Source: Alphaproteobacteria bacterium
Lineage (GTDB): Bacteria; Pseudomonadota; Alphaproteobacteria; Caulobacterales; Caulobacteraceae
DNA length: 62,960 nucleotides
Assembly (NCBI GenBank): GCA_018820275.1
Contig: JAHJOO010000058.1
Location: forward strand, 1 to 62,960
Direction of reading: 5' to 3'
Below, piece after piece: positions 26,809 to 38,949 of this stretch (its first letter is position 1; the number at the start of each line of letters is the position of its first letter). The notes under the pieces are model-generated. The model did not search any database. It had not been told where the DNA came from and was given only the letters and a program-made list of their open reading frames with translations. The translations under genes and the position numbers were made by a program.

Positions 26809-29800
26809 TTGAAGACCCAGACCATTCGGCAGCGTCTGCTGCATTCGACCATGATCGGCTCCGCGTCGCTGATGGCGCTCGTCGCCGTCCCGGCCGCGGC
26901 CGTCCTGCTGGCGCCGACCCAGGCCGCTGCGCAGAACCTGGTCCAGGGCGCCGTCTCCGGCACCGTGGAAACCCAGACCGGCGCGCCGGTCTCCGGCGCC
27001 ACCGTGACGCTGCAGTCCGTGTCCCAGGGCTTCACCCGCTCCTACACCACGGGCGCCAACGGCGAGTTCCGCGCCGTCGCCCTGCCGCAGGGCCAGTACG
27101 TCGCGACCATCACGTCGTCGGGCAACGAAACGCTGACCGAAACCGTGTCGGTCGGCGCCGGCGGCACCACCTCGCTGATCTTCACCGTCGGCCGCGTCGG
27201 CGGTCTGGACACCTCGGGCGCCACCTCGGTCGACGACATCGTCGTCGTGGGCGTGCGCCAGTCGGTGTCGGAGTTCGACGCCACGACGACCGGCCTGACG
27301 GTCAACGTCGAGGAGCTGTCGCGCAACATCCCGATCGCGCGCGACGCCAACGCCGTGGCCCTGCTGGCCCCGGGCGTGACCGCCTCGGACGGCGCCTTCG
27401 GCAACATCCCGACCATCGGCGGCGCCTCCGCCGGTGAGAACACCTACTTCATCAACGGCCTGAACATCACGAAATTCCGTGACTTCACCGGCTCGTCGAT
27501 CGTGCCGTTCGAATTCTATCAGACGCTCGAGACCAAGACCGGCGGCTACCAGGCCGAGTTCGGCCGCGGCACCGGCGGCGTGCTGAACGGCACCACCAAG
27601 TCGGGCGGCAACGAGTGGGAGTTCGGCATCACGACCTACTGGTCGCCGGACAGCCTGCGTTCGGACTCGCCGGACACCTACCTGGCCCAGAACCGCTTCG
27701 ACGAAGTCGAGTCGACCGACGTCATCCTGGACATCGGCGGCCCGATCATCCGCGACCGCCTGTTCTTCTTCGGCCTGTACAACTTCCGTGACCGCGAAGC
27801 GATCAACATCGGCAGCAGCACGGTCGATCCGGACTTCGGCGCGGGCGCCAACGGCAGCCTCGTGACCTCGGACGATCCGTTCTACGGGGCCAAGTTCGAC
27901 TACCTGATCACCGACGATCACCGCCTCGAGCTGACCTGGTTCTCCGACGAGCAGGAGCAGTCGACGCGCAACATCTTCGTGGACGGCGACGGCGGCTACG
28001 TGGGCGAGTTCACGCCCTCGACCTTCAAGTTCGGCGGCACGAACTGGGTGGCCCGCTACACCGGCATCTGGACCGACTGGCTGACGACCTCGATCTCGTA
28101 CGGCGTCAACGAGTACAACGAATACGCCTTCTCGCCCGGCGACGGCGGCGCCCTGATCACCGACCAGCTGCCGGGCTTCCCGCGCCGCGGCGTGTGGGGC
28201 GTGGGCCAGCCGTCGGTCAACGAGGACGAACGTGAAGTCCTGCGCGCCGACGTCGACATCTACGCCGACTTCTTCGGGGCTCACCACTTCCGTATCGGCA
28301 TCGACCAGGAGAAGCTGACCGCCTACCAGGAGCTCGACTACTCGGGTGCCGGCTACAACTACTGCCGTCCGGGCGGCATCACGCCGACCATCGCCTGCAC
28401 CGGTCAGGTCACCGGCGGCCTGTGGTACCGCTACCAGACCCTGCACACCGCCGCGACGATCCCGGCCGGCCGCACCGACCTGATCGGTCAGCCGCGTCGC
28501 GTCCGCATCCGCGCCTACGACAACGACGGCGGCTGGGAATCCACGCAGAACGCCTACTACATCCAGGACAGCTGGGAGGTCACCGACCGCCTGACCCTGA
28601 ACCTGGGCCTGCGTAACGAAGGCTTCGAGAACGCCAACATCGACGGCGTCGCCTTCGTCGACCTGCAGAACCAGTGGGCCCCGCGCCTCGGCGCCACCTA
28701 CGACGTGTTCGGCGACGGTGAGGCCAAGCTGTTCGGCTTCTACGGCCGCTACTTCCTGCCGGTCGCGGTCAACACCAACCAGCGTCTGGCCGGCGCCGAG
28801 TTCTTCATCTCGGACACCTGGAGCCTGAACCAGACGGGCGGCCCGAACGACCTGAACGCGGACGGCATCCACGACACCACCGATGAGCCGATCCTCGGCA
28901 GCTTCCTCGGCGGCAGCACGTTCGCCGACGGCACGACGCGTCCGATCTCGACCCAGGTCGATAAGGAAATCGACCCGATGTACGTCGACGAGTTCATCCT
29001 CGGCTACGAAGCCCGGGTGTTCGACGACTGGACCTTCGGCATCAAGGGCACCTACCGCGAGCTGGGTACGGCCATCGACGACGTCGCCATCGACGCCGCC
29101 GTTCTGGACTACTGCTCGGGCGCCGATCCGGACAACCTGACCTTCGCCGAGTGCTATTCGGTGTGGTACGGCTTCCACCAGTACGTCCTGACCAACCCGG
29201 GCGAGGACATGGTGATCACCCTGTCCGGTTCCGACCTGTCGAACGCGACGGGCGGCCGGGTCACGACCGATCGCGAGATCCGTCTGACCGCGGACCAGCT
29301 GGGCTATCCGACCCCGGACCGCACCTACAAGGCGGTCGAGCTCTCGATGGAGAAATCCTTCGACGGCGTCTGGGCGGCGCGCTTCAGCTACGTCTGGTCC
29401 GAGAACAAGGGCAACTACGAAGGCGCCCTGAAGTCCGACAACGGCCAGACCGACCCCGGCCTGTCGCAGGACTTCGACCAGCCGGGCCTGACCGACAACT
29501 CGTACGGCTTCCTGCCGAACCACCGCGAACACTCGTTCAAAGCGTTCGGCAACTGGCAGGTGACCCCGGCGTTCAACGTCGGTGCCAACCTGCTGATCCA
29601 GTCGCCGCGCAAGTTCGGCTGCCAGGGCTTCCACCCGACCGACGGCTTCGCCCAGGCCTACCTGGCCGCCTCGTGGTTCTGTGACTTCACCGACGACGGC
29701 GTCGTCAACGGTGTCGCCACCCCGCGCGGCGAGTCGTTCGAAAGCGACTGGCTGACCACGGTCGACATGACCTTCTCGTACGATCTGGCCCAGGTCTTCA

Positions 29801-30012
29801 CCGTGCCGGGCGAGACGCTGGTCCTCCGCGCCGACGTGTTCAACATCTTCGACGCCGACTCGGAGCAGGACTTCAACGAGTTCGGCGACGTGTCGCTCGG
29901 CAACCTGGACACGCTCGGCAATCCGATCGATCCGCGTGACCCGAACTACGGCCGGGTCACGGCCTACCAGGCGCCCCGTTCGGTGCGCTTCAGCCTGGCC
30001 TACCGCTTCTAA
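26809..30012 (+). CDS. TonB-dependent receptor, Oar-like
   Basis: 1,067 residues. The start is a TTG placed by AGGAGG at 26796-26801, seven bases upstream; the nearby ATG at 26802 is in another frame. The signal peptide ends near APTQAAAQ (about 42). A carboxypeptidase-regulatory-like domain (SGTVETQTGAPVSGATVTLQ, about 50-130), a plug (IPIARDANAVALLAPGV, about 175-290) and a long beta-barrel follow. It ends ...SLAYRF, the C-terminal Phe needed for BAM insertion. The layout matches Oar-type receptors. Substrate unknown. The 5' leader is long. Confidence 0.93.
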   Translation: MKTQTIRQRLLHSTMIGSASLMALVAVPAAAVLLAPTQAAAQNLVQGAVSGTVETQTGAPVSGATVTLQSVSQGFTRSYTTGANGEFRAVALPQGQYVATITSSGNETLTETVSVGAGGTTSLIFTVGRVGGLDTSGATSVDDIVVVGVRQSVSEFDATTTGLTVNVEELSRNIPIARDANAVALLAPGVTASDGAFGNIPTIGGASAGENTYFINGLNITKFRDFTGSSIVPFEFYQTLETKTGGYQAEFGRGTGGVLNGTTKSGGNEWEFGITTYWSPDSLRSDSPDTYLAQNRFDEVESTDVILDIGGPIIRDRLFFFGLYNFRDREAINIGSSTVDPDFGAGANGSLVTSDDPFYGAKFDYLITDDHRLELTWFSDEQEQSTRNIFVDGDGGYVGEFTPSTFKFGGTNWVARYTGIWTDWLTTSISYGVNEYNEYAFSPGDGGALITDQLPGFPRRGVWGVGQPSVNEDEREVLRADVDIYADFFGAHHFRIGIDQEKLTAYQELDYSGAGYNYCRPGGITPTIACTGQVTGGLWYRYQTLHTAATIPAGRTDLIGQPRRVRIRAYDNDGGWESTQNAYYIQDSWEVTDRLTLNLGLRNEGFENANIDGVAFVDLQNQWAPRLGATYDVFGDGEAKLFGFYGRYFLPVAVNTNQRLAGAEFFISDTWSLNQTGGPNDLNADGIHDTTDEPILGSFLGGSTFADGTTRPISTQVDKEIDPMYVDEFILGYEARVFDDWTFGIKGTYRELGTAIDDVAIDAAVLDYCSGADPDNLTFAECYSVWYGFHQYVLTNPGEDMVITLSGSDLSNATGGRVTTDREIRLTADQLGYPTPDRTYKAVELSMEKSFDGVWAARFSYVWSENKGNYEGALKSDNGQTDPGLSQDFDQPGLTDNSYGFLPNHREHSFKAFGNWQVTPAFNVGANLLIQSPRKFGCQGFHPTDGFAQAYLAASWFCDFTDDGVVNGVATPRGESFESDWLTTVDMTFSYDLAQVFTVPGETLVLRADVFNIFDADSEQDFNEFGDVSLGNLDTLGNPIDPRDPNYGRVTAYQAPRSVRFSLAYRF

Positions 30013-30036
30013 AGAGCGGAAAAGCCGACAGAACAG

Positions 30037-30067
30037 GGCGGCGGGTCTTCGGACCCGCCGCCTTTTT
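30037..30067 (+). terminator. rho-independent terminator of the TonB receptor gene
   Basis: Perfect 11-bp stem (GGCGGCGGGTC / GACCCGCCGCC) with TTCG loop and TTTTT, starting 24 bp after the receptor stop. Confidence 0.95.
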
Positions 30068-30122
30068 CTTGCCCGGGACGCCGCCGGCGCCCTATCCGGG
30101 AGGCGTCCGTTCCGGAGGCTCC

Positions 30123-30695
30123 ATGCGTTTCGTCCTGCCCGCCCTGTCGTGTCTCGCCCTGCTCACCGTCGCCGCGCCGGCCCTGGCCCAGGACGAGGTG
30201 ATCCGCACCGGCGGCACGCGCTTCACCCAGGCCGACGCCGAGCGGTCGCGCCGCACGCGCGAGGCCCTGGCCTACGCCACCCCCCTGCCGCCCGGCGCGC
30301 CGACGGCCGACTATTCTCTGGTGGCCTGGTGCGAGGCGCTGGTGCTGGGCCACGTCCAGACCGGCGAGAGCCTGCAGACCACCGACGCGCTGGACCTGCG
30401 CCTGATCGATCTGGGCCGGGCCGAGGCGGTGAAGTTCCGCGCCGCGCTGGAGGCCGGACGGACGTACCAGTCGCCCGAGGCGATCGCCGAGGCCGAGGCC
30501 GCGGCCGACGGCGCGCGCCGCATGTGGGCCCCCGTGCTGGCCGGCGATCTGGCCCTGCGCAACGAGACCTTCGGCCTGTTCTTCGGCCTGCCCGGCCGGT
30601 GCGAGCACGCCGCGCACCGCATCAGCGGCAACATCACGTCGCCGCCCGCCACCCTCGCCGACGTCGGCCTTCAGGAGCCCGCGCCGGCCGAGTGA
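30123..30695 (+). CDS. secreted protein of unknown function
   Basis: 190 residues from the ATG giving MRFVLPALSCLALLTVAAPA with a signal peptide ending near ALAQ. The mature part is helical and Ala-rich; it holds two cysteines (VAWCEALVLG and GRCEHAAHR) that could form a disulphide. No family recognised. It lies 9 bp from the convergent metH C-terminal gene. It follows the receptor's terminator, so it has its own promoter. Confidence 0.7.
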   Translation: MRFVLPALSCLALLTVAAPALAQDEVIRTGGTRFTQADAERSRRTREALAYATPLPPGAPTADYSLVAWCEALVLGHVQTGESLQTTDALDLRLIDLGRAEAVKFRAALEAGRTYQSPEAIAEAEAAADGARRMWAPVLAGDLALRNETFGLFFGLPGRCEHAAHRISGNITSPPATLADVGLQEPAPAE

Positions 30696-30704
30696 CGCCG
30701 GGGC

Positions 30705-33370
<2,666 letters not shown>

Positions 33371-33371
<1 letters not shown>

Positions 33372-34450
33372 CAGGCTACCAGTTCAAAAGGCTCAAGGCC
33401 GCTGAGCCGCATGGCCACCGGCCGCTCCGGAATCTCGCGCGTCGGCAGTTTCGACACCGCCTGCGCCGTGTGGCGGATGTGGTCCGGCGTCGTGCCGCAG
33501 CAGCCGCCGACGATGTTGACGAGGCCCGACGCCGCCCATTCCTCGATGAAGTGGGCCGTCTGGTGAGGCTCCTCGTCGTACTGGCCCATGGCGTTGGGCA
33601 GGCCGGCGTTGGGATAGGCGGCGACCAGGGTGTCGGCCACGCGCGACAGCTCGGCGATGAACGGCCGCATCAGATCGGCCCCGAGGGCGCAGTTGAAGCC
33701 GACGGCGAAGGGTTTGGCATGGCGCACGCTGTTCCAGAAGGCCTCGGCCGTCTGGCCCGACAGGGTCCGGCCCGAACGATCGGTGATGGTCCCCGAAATC
33801 CAGATCGGCAGGGCCTCCATTCCCTCGTCCTCGAGGTCCTTGATGGCCTTGATCGCCGCCTTGCAGTTCAGCGTGTCGGTGATGGTCTCGATCAGATACA
33901 GGTCGACCCCGCCTTCGTTCAGCGCCTTCACCTGATGGCGGTAGGCGTCATAGACCTGGTCGAAGGTCACCAGCCGCGCGCCGGGGTCGTTCACGTCCGA
34001 CGACATCGACAGCATCTTGTTCAGCGGCCCGATCGACCCGGCGGCGAAGCGCGGCTTGTGCGGCTCCTTTTCCGTCCAGCGGTCGGCGGCGGCGCGGGCC
34101 AGTTTCGCGCCTTCCAGATTGATGTCCCACACCGACTGTTCGTCCAGCTTGTAGTCGTCCTGGGCGATGACCGTGGCCGAGAAGGTGTTGGTCTCGGAAA
34201 TGTCGGCGCCGGCGGCGAAATACTGGTCGTGCAGGCCGGCGATGATGTCGGGCCGGGTCAGGCACAGGATGTCGTTGTTGCCCTTCATCTGGCCCTCGTG
34301 GGCCGTGAAGCGGTCGCCTCGGAAATCCTCCTCGGCCAGGTCGGCGCGCTGGATCATCACGCCCCAGGCCCCGTCCAGCACCAGGATGCGTTCCCGGGCG
34401 GCGGCGTGGAGGGCGGCGATGCGGTCGGCGCGGGTCCCGAAAGCGCTCAT
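33371..34450 (-). CDS. methionine synthase, N-terminal homocysteine-binding subunit
   Basis: 359 residues. A homocysteine S-methyltransferase domain: [13 protein letters not shown] near residue 20, [14 protein letters not shown] and the zinc site [10 protein letters not shown] (first Cys) and [12 protein letters not shown] (the CC pair). It corresponds to residues 1-350 of full-length MetH. It overlaps metF by 4 bp upstream and the C-terminal metH gene by 1 bp downstream, so both parts are made together. Confidence 0.93.
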
Positions 34451-35394
34451 TGGGCGATCTCCCGCACGCCCAGCACCCGGCAGATGGCATAGACCAGGTC
34501 GGCGCGGTTCAGGGTGTAGAAGTGGAAGTCGGCGAACCCTTCCTCCTGCAGCCGCGCGCAGGTCTCGGCGGCGACAGACGCGGCCAGCAGCTTGCGGGTC
34601 TCCGGGTCGTCGTCCAGGCCGTCGAAATGCATGGCCAGCCAGTCCGGCACCGCCGCGCCGCAGGCCGCGCTCATCCGCTTCAGTCCGGTGAAGTTGGACA
34701 CGGGCATGATGCCCGGGATCAGCGGAATCCCGATTCCCGCCGCGCGCACCCGGTCGCGGAAGCGCAGGAAGGCGTCCATGTCGAAGAAGAACTGGCTGAT
34801 CGCGCGGGTCGCGCCGGCGTCGACCTTGGCCTTCAGCACCTCGATGTCGTGATCGATCGAGGGGCTTTCCGGGTGCTTCTCCGGATAGGCCCCGACGGTG
34901 ATCTCGAACCCGCCGACCCGGCTGATCGCCTCGGCCAGCTCGGTGGCGTTGGCATAGCCGTCGGCGCGCGGCTGATAGACGCCGCCGATGCCCGATCCGC
35001 CGGGCGGATCGCCGCGCAGGGCCACGATATGGGTCACCCCCGCGGCCTTGTACTCCTGGATGACCTCGTCGATCTCGCCCCGGCTGGCCTCCACGCAGGT
35101 CAGGTGGGCGGCGGGCTTCAGCGCCGTCTCGGCCAGGATGCGCGTGACGGTGCGGTGCGTCCGCTCGCGGGTCGAGCCGCCGGCGCCGTAGGTCACCGAG
35201 ACGAACTCCGGCTTCAGCGGGGCCAGACGCTCGACGGCCTTCCACAGATTGGCCTCCGCCTCGTCCGACTTGGGCGGGAAGAATTCGAACGATACGCGCG
35301 GGCGGCTGGCGTCGCGGCCGGCGCGCGCCACGGGGCCCAGCGGCGACAGCAGCAGGGCGCGGGCCTGGGACAGGCTGAGAGGTTCGGCGCTCAT
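34447..35394 (-). CDS. metF: methylenetetrahydrofolate reductase
   Basis: 315 residues. Reduces methylene-THF to methyl-THF, the methyl donor for the next two genes. Signatures are SFEFFPPKSDEAEANLW near residue 35, FVSVTYGAGGSTRERTH, ALRGDPP and the FFFDMDAFLRF and NFTGLKRM blocks. It overlaps the regulator-methyltransferase gene by 4 bp and the MetH N-terminal gene by 4 bp. Confidence 0.95.
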   Translation of the reverse strand: MSAEPLSLSQARALLLSPLGPVARAGRDASRPRVSFEFFPPKSDEAEANLWKAVERLAPLKPEFVSVTYGAGGSTRERTHRTVTRILAETALKPAAHLTCVEASRGEIDEVIQEYKAAGVTHIVALRGDPPGGSGIGGVYQPRADGYANATELAEAISRVGGFEITVGAYPEKHPESPSIDHDIEVLKAKVDAGATRAISQFFFDMDAFLRFRDRVRAAGIGIPLIPGIMPVSNFTGLKRMSAACGAAVPDWLAMHFDGLDDDPETRKLLAASVAAETCARLQEEGFADFHFYTLNRADLVYAICRVLGVREIAQ

Positions 35395-36353
35395 GCGGCC
35401 TTCACTTCCTTGAGGGCGGCGCGGCGGCCGGTCCAGATGCAAACGGTCAGTCCCTCGCGGTCCGGGGGCAGGACGGTCGCCGGCGCGGCGTCCAGCCCGC
35501 CCGCGGCCAGCCAGCGCCGCATTTCCGCGTCGTCGAAGCCGAGGCGACGGTGCTGGTGCTCGTCGCGCATCTGCTCCATCGCATGGGGGGCGAAGTCGAC
35601 GATCAGCAGCCGGCCGCCCGGCCGCACCAGCCGCGCCGCCTCGGCCACGGCCGCGCCGGGATCGGTCAGGTAGTGCAGCACCTGGTGCACGACGACCAGA
35701 TCGGCCGTCATGTCGGGCAGGCGCGTGGCGAAGACGTCGCCGTGGCGCAGCTCGACCTTGTCGATCCCGGCCCTGGCCACGTTGGCGCGGGCGATGTTGA
35801 GCATGTTCTGGCTGAGATCCAGGCCGATGGCCGTCCGGGCGTTCTTGCCCAGCAGGGTCAGCATCCGGCCCGAGCCGGTGCCCAGATCGACCATGCGGTC
35901 GAACGGCCCGCCGCCCGCGGCGGCCAGAATCGCCTCCTCCACCGCACTCTCGCGGACGTGGTGCGAGCGGATGCGGTCCCAGCTGGGGGCGATCTGGTCG
36001 AACCAGGCCTCGGCTTCCGCCGCCCGCTCGCGCCGCACGGCGTCCAGTCGCCGCTGATCGGCCTCGCCGTCGACGTCGTCCAGCAGGTCCAGCACCGCAT
36101 CGATCAGGCGTCGGGCGGAGGTCTCGGACGACAGGCGGTAAAACACCCGCGCGCCGTCGGGGAACCGCTCGATCAGGCCCGCGTCGGTCAGCAGCTTCAG
36201 GTGACGGCTGACGCGGGGCTGGCTCTGCTCCAGAACGCCGGACAGCTCCATGACCGACAGTTCCTCGGTGGCGAGCAGGGCGAGGATGCGCAGGCGGGTC
36301 GGCTCCCCGGCGCCGCGCAGCGCCTCGACGAGATGGTCGGCCCGGAAGGTCAT
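35391..36353 (-). CDS. ArsR-type regulator fused to a SAM methyltransferase domain (SahR-like)
   Basis: 320 residues from ATG 36353. Residues about 1-90 are an ArsR winged helix (LVEALRGAGEPTRLRILALL, QSQPRVSRHLKLL). Residues about 115-305 are a Rossmann methyltransferase with MVDLGTGSGRMLTLLG and VVHQVLHYLTDP. No arsenic-type Cys pair is evident. Placement at the head of metF-metH suggests a SahR-like regulator that senses SAM/SAH through the methyltransferase domain; SahR control of methionine-cycle genes is known from the family, the assignment here is inference. It has no ordinary ribosome-binding site and may be leaderless. Confidence 0.82.
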   Translation of the reverse strand: MTFRADHLVEALRGAGEPTRLRILALLATEELSVMELSGVLEQSQPRVSRHLKLLTDAGLIERFPDGARVFYRLSSETSARRLIDAVLDLLDDVDGEADQRRLDAVRRERAAEAEAWFDQIAPSWDRIRSHHVRESAVEEAILAAAGGGPFDRMVDLGTGSGRMLTLLGKNARTAIGLDLSQNMLNIARANVARAGIDKVELRHGDVFATRLPDMTADLVVVHQVLHYLTDPGAAVAEAARLVRPGGRLLIVDFAPHAMEQMRDEHQHRRLGFDDAEMRRWLAAGGLDAAPATVLPPDREGLTVCIWTGRRAALKEVKAA

Positions 36354-36356
36354 GCA

Positions 36357-36382
36357 ATCATATAAAGATATCCTTATATGAT
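36357..36382. promoter_or_regulatory. 26-bp palindromic operator of the met operon
   Basis: Perfect 9-bp arms ATCATATAA and TTATATGAT flank an 8-bp centre whose GATATC core is also palindromic; 24 of 26 positions are symmetric. It begins 4 bp upstream of the regulator's start codon, in an AT-rich island within very GC-rich DNA. The -10 region is probably inside it, so binding would block the promoter. This fits autoregulation by the ArsR-type protein. Confidence 0.8.
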
Positions 36383-36461
36383 TATGCAAGCAAAATCATG
36401 GGTCGGCGAAGGATTCCGGAGGCGGCGCGCGTTTGAGGTCATATCCCCACCGGAGCCTCCC

Positions 36462-36971
36462 ATGCGCCTCTCCCTTCTGCTGTCCGCCGCCGCCCTCGGC
36501 CTCGTCGCCTGTTCGCCCGCCCCGGCCACGGACTCCCCGGCGGACGACGTCCCCGAAGCCGTCGCCGCGACGCCCGGGACCGACGGTCCCGCCGGATCCG
36601 GGGCCGCGGTCGCCCCGGCCGCCGCCTCGCCCCAGGATCCGCCGCCCGTCCGCGAGGGCATCCCCGCCGACCCCGATCGCCCCGTCGGGGGTCCGGTGGC
36701 CGAGATGCCGCCGGGCGGCCTGACCCTGGCGGCCTTCCAGGACCGCCAGCTGGACCGGTTCCGCCGCGCCGACGCGAACAAGGACGGCGTCGTCGACGCC
36801 GCGGAGATGGACGGCATGGGGCGGGGCGGGCGCCGCATGACCCGCGCGGACTCCGACGGCGACGGCCGGGTGACCGAGGCCGAGGCACGCGCCGCGGCGG
36901 CGGCCATGTTCGACCGCCTCGACGCCGACGGCGACGGCCGCGTCACCGAGGACGAGCGGCCCCAGCGCTAG
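36462..36971 (+). CDS. EF-hand lipoprotein
   Basis: 169 residues from the ATG giving MRLSLLLSAAALGLVACSPA, a lipoprotein signal with lipobox LVAC. A Pro/Ala/Asp-rich linker runs to about residue 90. Three EF-hand-like calcium loops follow: DANKDGVVDAAEM, DSDGDGRVTEAEA and DADGDGRVTEDER. It is probably attached to the envelope and binds calcium. It faces away from the met operon and overlaps the convergent dehydrogenase gene by 4 bp. Confidence 0.82.
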   Translation: MRLSLLLSAAALGLVACSPAPATDSPADDVPEAVAATPGTDGPAGSGAAVAPAAASPQDPPPVREGIPADPDRPVGGPVAEMPPGGLTLAAFQDRQLDRFRRADANKDGVVDAAEMDGMGRGGRRMTRADSDGDGRVTEAEARAAAAAMFDRLDADGDGRVTEDERPQR

Positions 36972-37894
36972 GGCGCGGGCGTCACCGGCGGCCGGCCGTT
37001 CAGCACCGCGTCGAGGTTCTGCAGCAGCAGGCCCAGCATTGCCTGCACGGCCTGGGTCGTGGCCCCGCCCGTGTGGGGCGTCAGGACCGTGTTCGGCAGC
37101 TCCGCCCAGCGTGCCGCGTCGGTCGGCTCGGTCCCGAACACGTCCAGCGCGGCGCCGCCCAGCCGGCCCGACTTCAGCGCCGCGATCAGGGCGTCCTCGT
37201 CCACCACCTGGCCGCGCGAGACGTTGACCAGCAGGCCGTCGGGTCCCAGCGCCTGCAGCACCTCGGCCGAGATCAGGCCCCGGTTGGTCTCGTCGGCGCG
37301 ACAGGCGACGACCAGCACGTCGCTGGTCCGGGCCAGGTCGATCAGGCTCTCCGCGCGCGGCCAGGGCGCGTCCTTGGGCCGGGGCCCCCACCACGCCGGA
37401 ACCATCCGCATCGCCGCGCCCCGCCGCGCCACCGCCTCGCCGATGGCCCCCAGACCCACGATCCCCAGCTTCAGCCCGCCCAGCGAGCGGGTGATCGTCC
37501 TCGACTGCGGCGTCCAGCGTCCGGCCCGGACGTCGGCGTCGCCCGCCGCGATGCGCCGATGCGCCGCCAGGATCAGGCCGATCGCGTGATCGGCCACGTC
37601 CTCGTGGTTCACCCCCGGGGCGTGGGTCACCTCCAGCCCCCGCGCCCGGCACCAGGCCGGATCGATGCCGTCGTAGCCGGCGGTGAAGCAGGCCACGTGG
37701 CGCAGCCGGGGCAGGCGGTCGATCAGCGCCGGATCGAGCGGGAACTCGCCCGCCACGACCACCGCCTCGATCAGGGCCTCGGCCTCGACCGGCGGACCCT
37801 CCCACAGGCGGTGGACGTCGTACGTCCCCTCTAGAAAGGGCGCGACGGGTCCCAGGTGCGGCTGGACGATCAGGACGGCGGGGCGGCTGGACAT
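36968..37894 (-). CDS. D-isomer-specific 2-hydroxyacid dehydrogenase
   Basis: 308 residues. NAD(P)-binding GLGAIGEAVARRG near residue 150; the catalytic residues are suggested by VACRADETNRGL (Arg), GTEPTD (Glu) and LTPHTGGATTQ (His). It reduces a 2-keto acid or oxidises a D-2-hydroxyacid; glyoxylate/hydroxypyruvate reductase is one possibility but the substrate is not fixed by sequence. It ends against the EF-hand gene and starts 33 bp after the LysR gene, same strand. Confidence 0.88.
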   Translation of the reverse strand: MSSRPAVLIVQPHLGPVAPFLEGTYDVHRLWEGPPVEAEALIEAVVVAGEFPLDPALIDRLPRLRHVACFTAGYDGIDPAWCRARGLEVTHAPGVNHEDVADHAIGLILAAHRRIAAGDADVRAGRWTPQSRTITRSLGGLKLGIVGLGAIGEAVARRGAAMRMVPAWWGPRPKDAPWPRAESLIDLARTSDVLVVACRADETNRGLISAEVLQALGPDGLLVNVSRGQVVDEDALIAALKSGRLGGAALDVFGTEPTDAARWAELPNTVLTPHTGGATTQAVQAMLGLLLQNLDAVLNGRPPVTPAP

Positions 37895-37926
37895 GGGGGG
37901 ATGATAGTCGCCTCCGCGCCGCCGCG

Positions 37927-38838
37927 TCAGCCCTCCGGCCGGCCGCGGAAGCCCGCCCGGTCGGCCCGCACGGCTTCGACGATGATCGCCATGACGGCGC
38001 GGATCCGCGCCAGCGCCTTCAGGTCGGCGTGCACCACCAGATGCAGGCTCCGCTCCAGCCCCACGTCGTGCGGCAGCACCCGCCGCAGGCCCGCCTTCCG
38101 CCGCGCGATGAAGTCGGGCAGGACGCACAGCCCCGCCCCGGCCAGCGCCGCCTGCAGCTGGGCGATCAGGTTGGAGCTCTGCAGCGCCACGTGGATGTCC
38201 ACGTCCGGGGCCTGCATATAGTCCAGCTCCGGCGCGTACAGCAGGTCGCCGATGTAGCCGACGAAGCGGTGCCCGGCCATGTCGGCCCGTGTCCGGATCG
38301 GCGGCCGCGCGTCCAGATAGGCGGGCGCGGCGTACAGGCCCAGGCCGTAGTCGGTCAGCTTGCGCGACACCAGCCGCCCCTCGCGCGGGGGGCTCAGCGT
38401 CACGGCGATGTCCGCCTCGCGCTTCGACAGGCTGACCACGCCGGGGATGGCGACCAGCTGGATCTCCAGCTCCGGGTGCCGCTCGGCCAGCTTCACCATC
38501 AGCGGCGCCAGGAAGTAGCTGCCGAACCCCTCCGGTGCGCCGATGCGCACGGCACCGGTCAGGGCCTGATCCGCCTCGCCCACCTGTCCGGCGGCGCGCA
38601 GCGTCAGGCTCTCGATCTGCTCGGCGTGGGGCAGCAGCCGCTCCCCGTGCGCGGTCAGGGCGTAGCCCTGCGGGCTGCGGTCGAACAGGCGCGCGCCCAG
38701 CGCCGCCTCCAGCGCCGCGATCCGGCGCGCCACCGTGGTGTGGTCCGCCCCCAGCCGCCCGGCCGCCGCCGTCAGCCGCCCCGTCCGGGCCACCGCCAGA
38801 AAGGCGCGCAGGTCGTTCCAGTTGAAGTCGTCGCGCAC
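37927..38838 (-). CDS. LysR-family transcriptional regulator
   Basis: 303 residues from a GTG at 38838, chosen for the AGGAG six bases upstream (complement of 38845-38849). Winged helix: LRAFLAVARTGRLTAAAGRLGADHTTVARRIAALEAALGARLFDR (about 8-52). The C-terminal effector domain is typical. The gene lies upstream of the hydroxyacid dehydrogenase on the same strand. The palindrome 38849-38864 in its leader may be an operator. Confidence 0.92.
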   Translation of the reverse strand: MRDDFNWNDLRAFLAVARTGRLTAAAGRLGADHTTVARRIAALEAALGARLFDRSPQGYALTAHGERLLPHAEQIESLTLRAAGQVGEADQALTGAVRIGAPEGFGSYFLAPLMVKLAERHPELEIQLVAIPGVVSLSKREADIAVTLSPPREGRLVSRKLTDYGLGLYAAPAYLDARPPIRTRADMAGHRFVGYIGDLLYAPELDYMQAPDVDIHVALQSSNLIAQLQAALAGAGLCVLPDFIARRKAGLRRVLPHDVGLERSLHLVVHADLKALARIRAVMAIIVEAVRADRAGFRGRPEG

Positions 38839-38848
38839 GGCCGGCTCC

Positions 38849-38864
38849 TGTGCAAAAACGCACA
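38849..38864. promoter_or_regulatory. palindrome in the LysR gene leader
   Basis: TGTGC and GCACA arms separated by six bases, just upstream of the ribosome-binding site of the LysR gene. It does not follow the T-N11-A spacing classical for LysR, so the binding protein is uncertain. Confidence 0.35.
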
Positions 38865-38949
38865 ATGAGAGCGCAGATCATCGCATCGTCTTGGCGGAAA
38901 GGCCATGGCATAGGCGAAGCAACATCGTTCACCCAACCGGGATCGCCCC

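Noticed and set aside
26794..29634. 946-residue open frame antisense to the TonB-dependent receptor
   Set aside because: It is a by-product of GC-rich codon bias: low-complexity V/G/A/R sequence, no family features, and it lies fully opposite a well-supported receptor gene.
36354..36461. SAM, SAH or cobalamin riboswitch for the methionine operon
   Set aside because: The region upstream of the first gene is dominated by a DNA palindrome that starts 4 bp from the start codon, leaving no room for an aptamer in that transcript.
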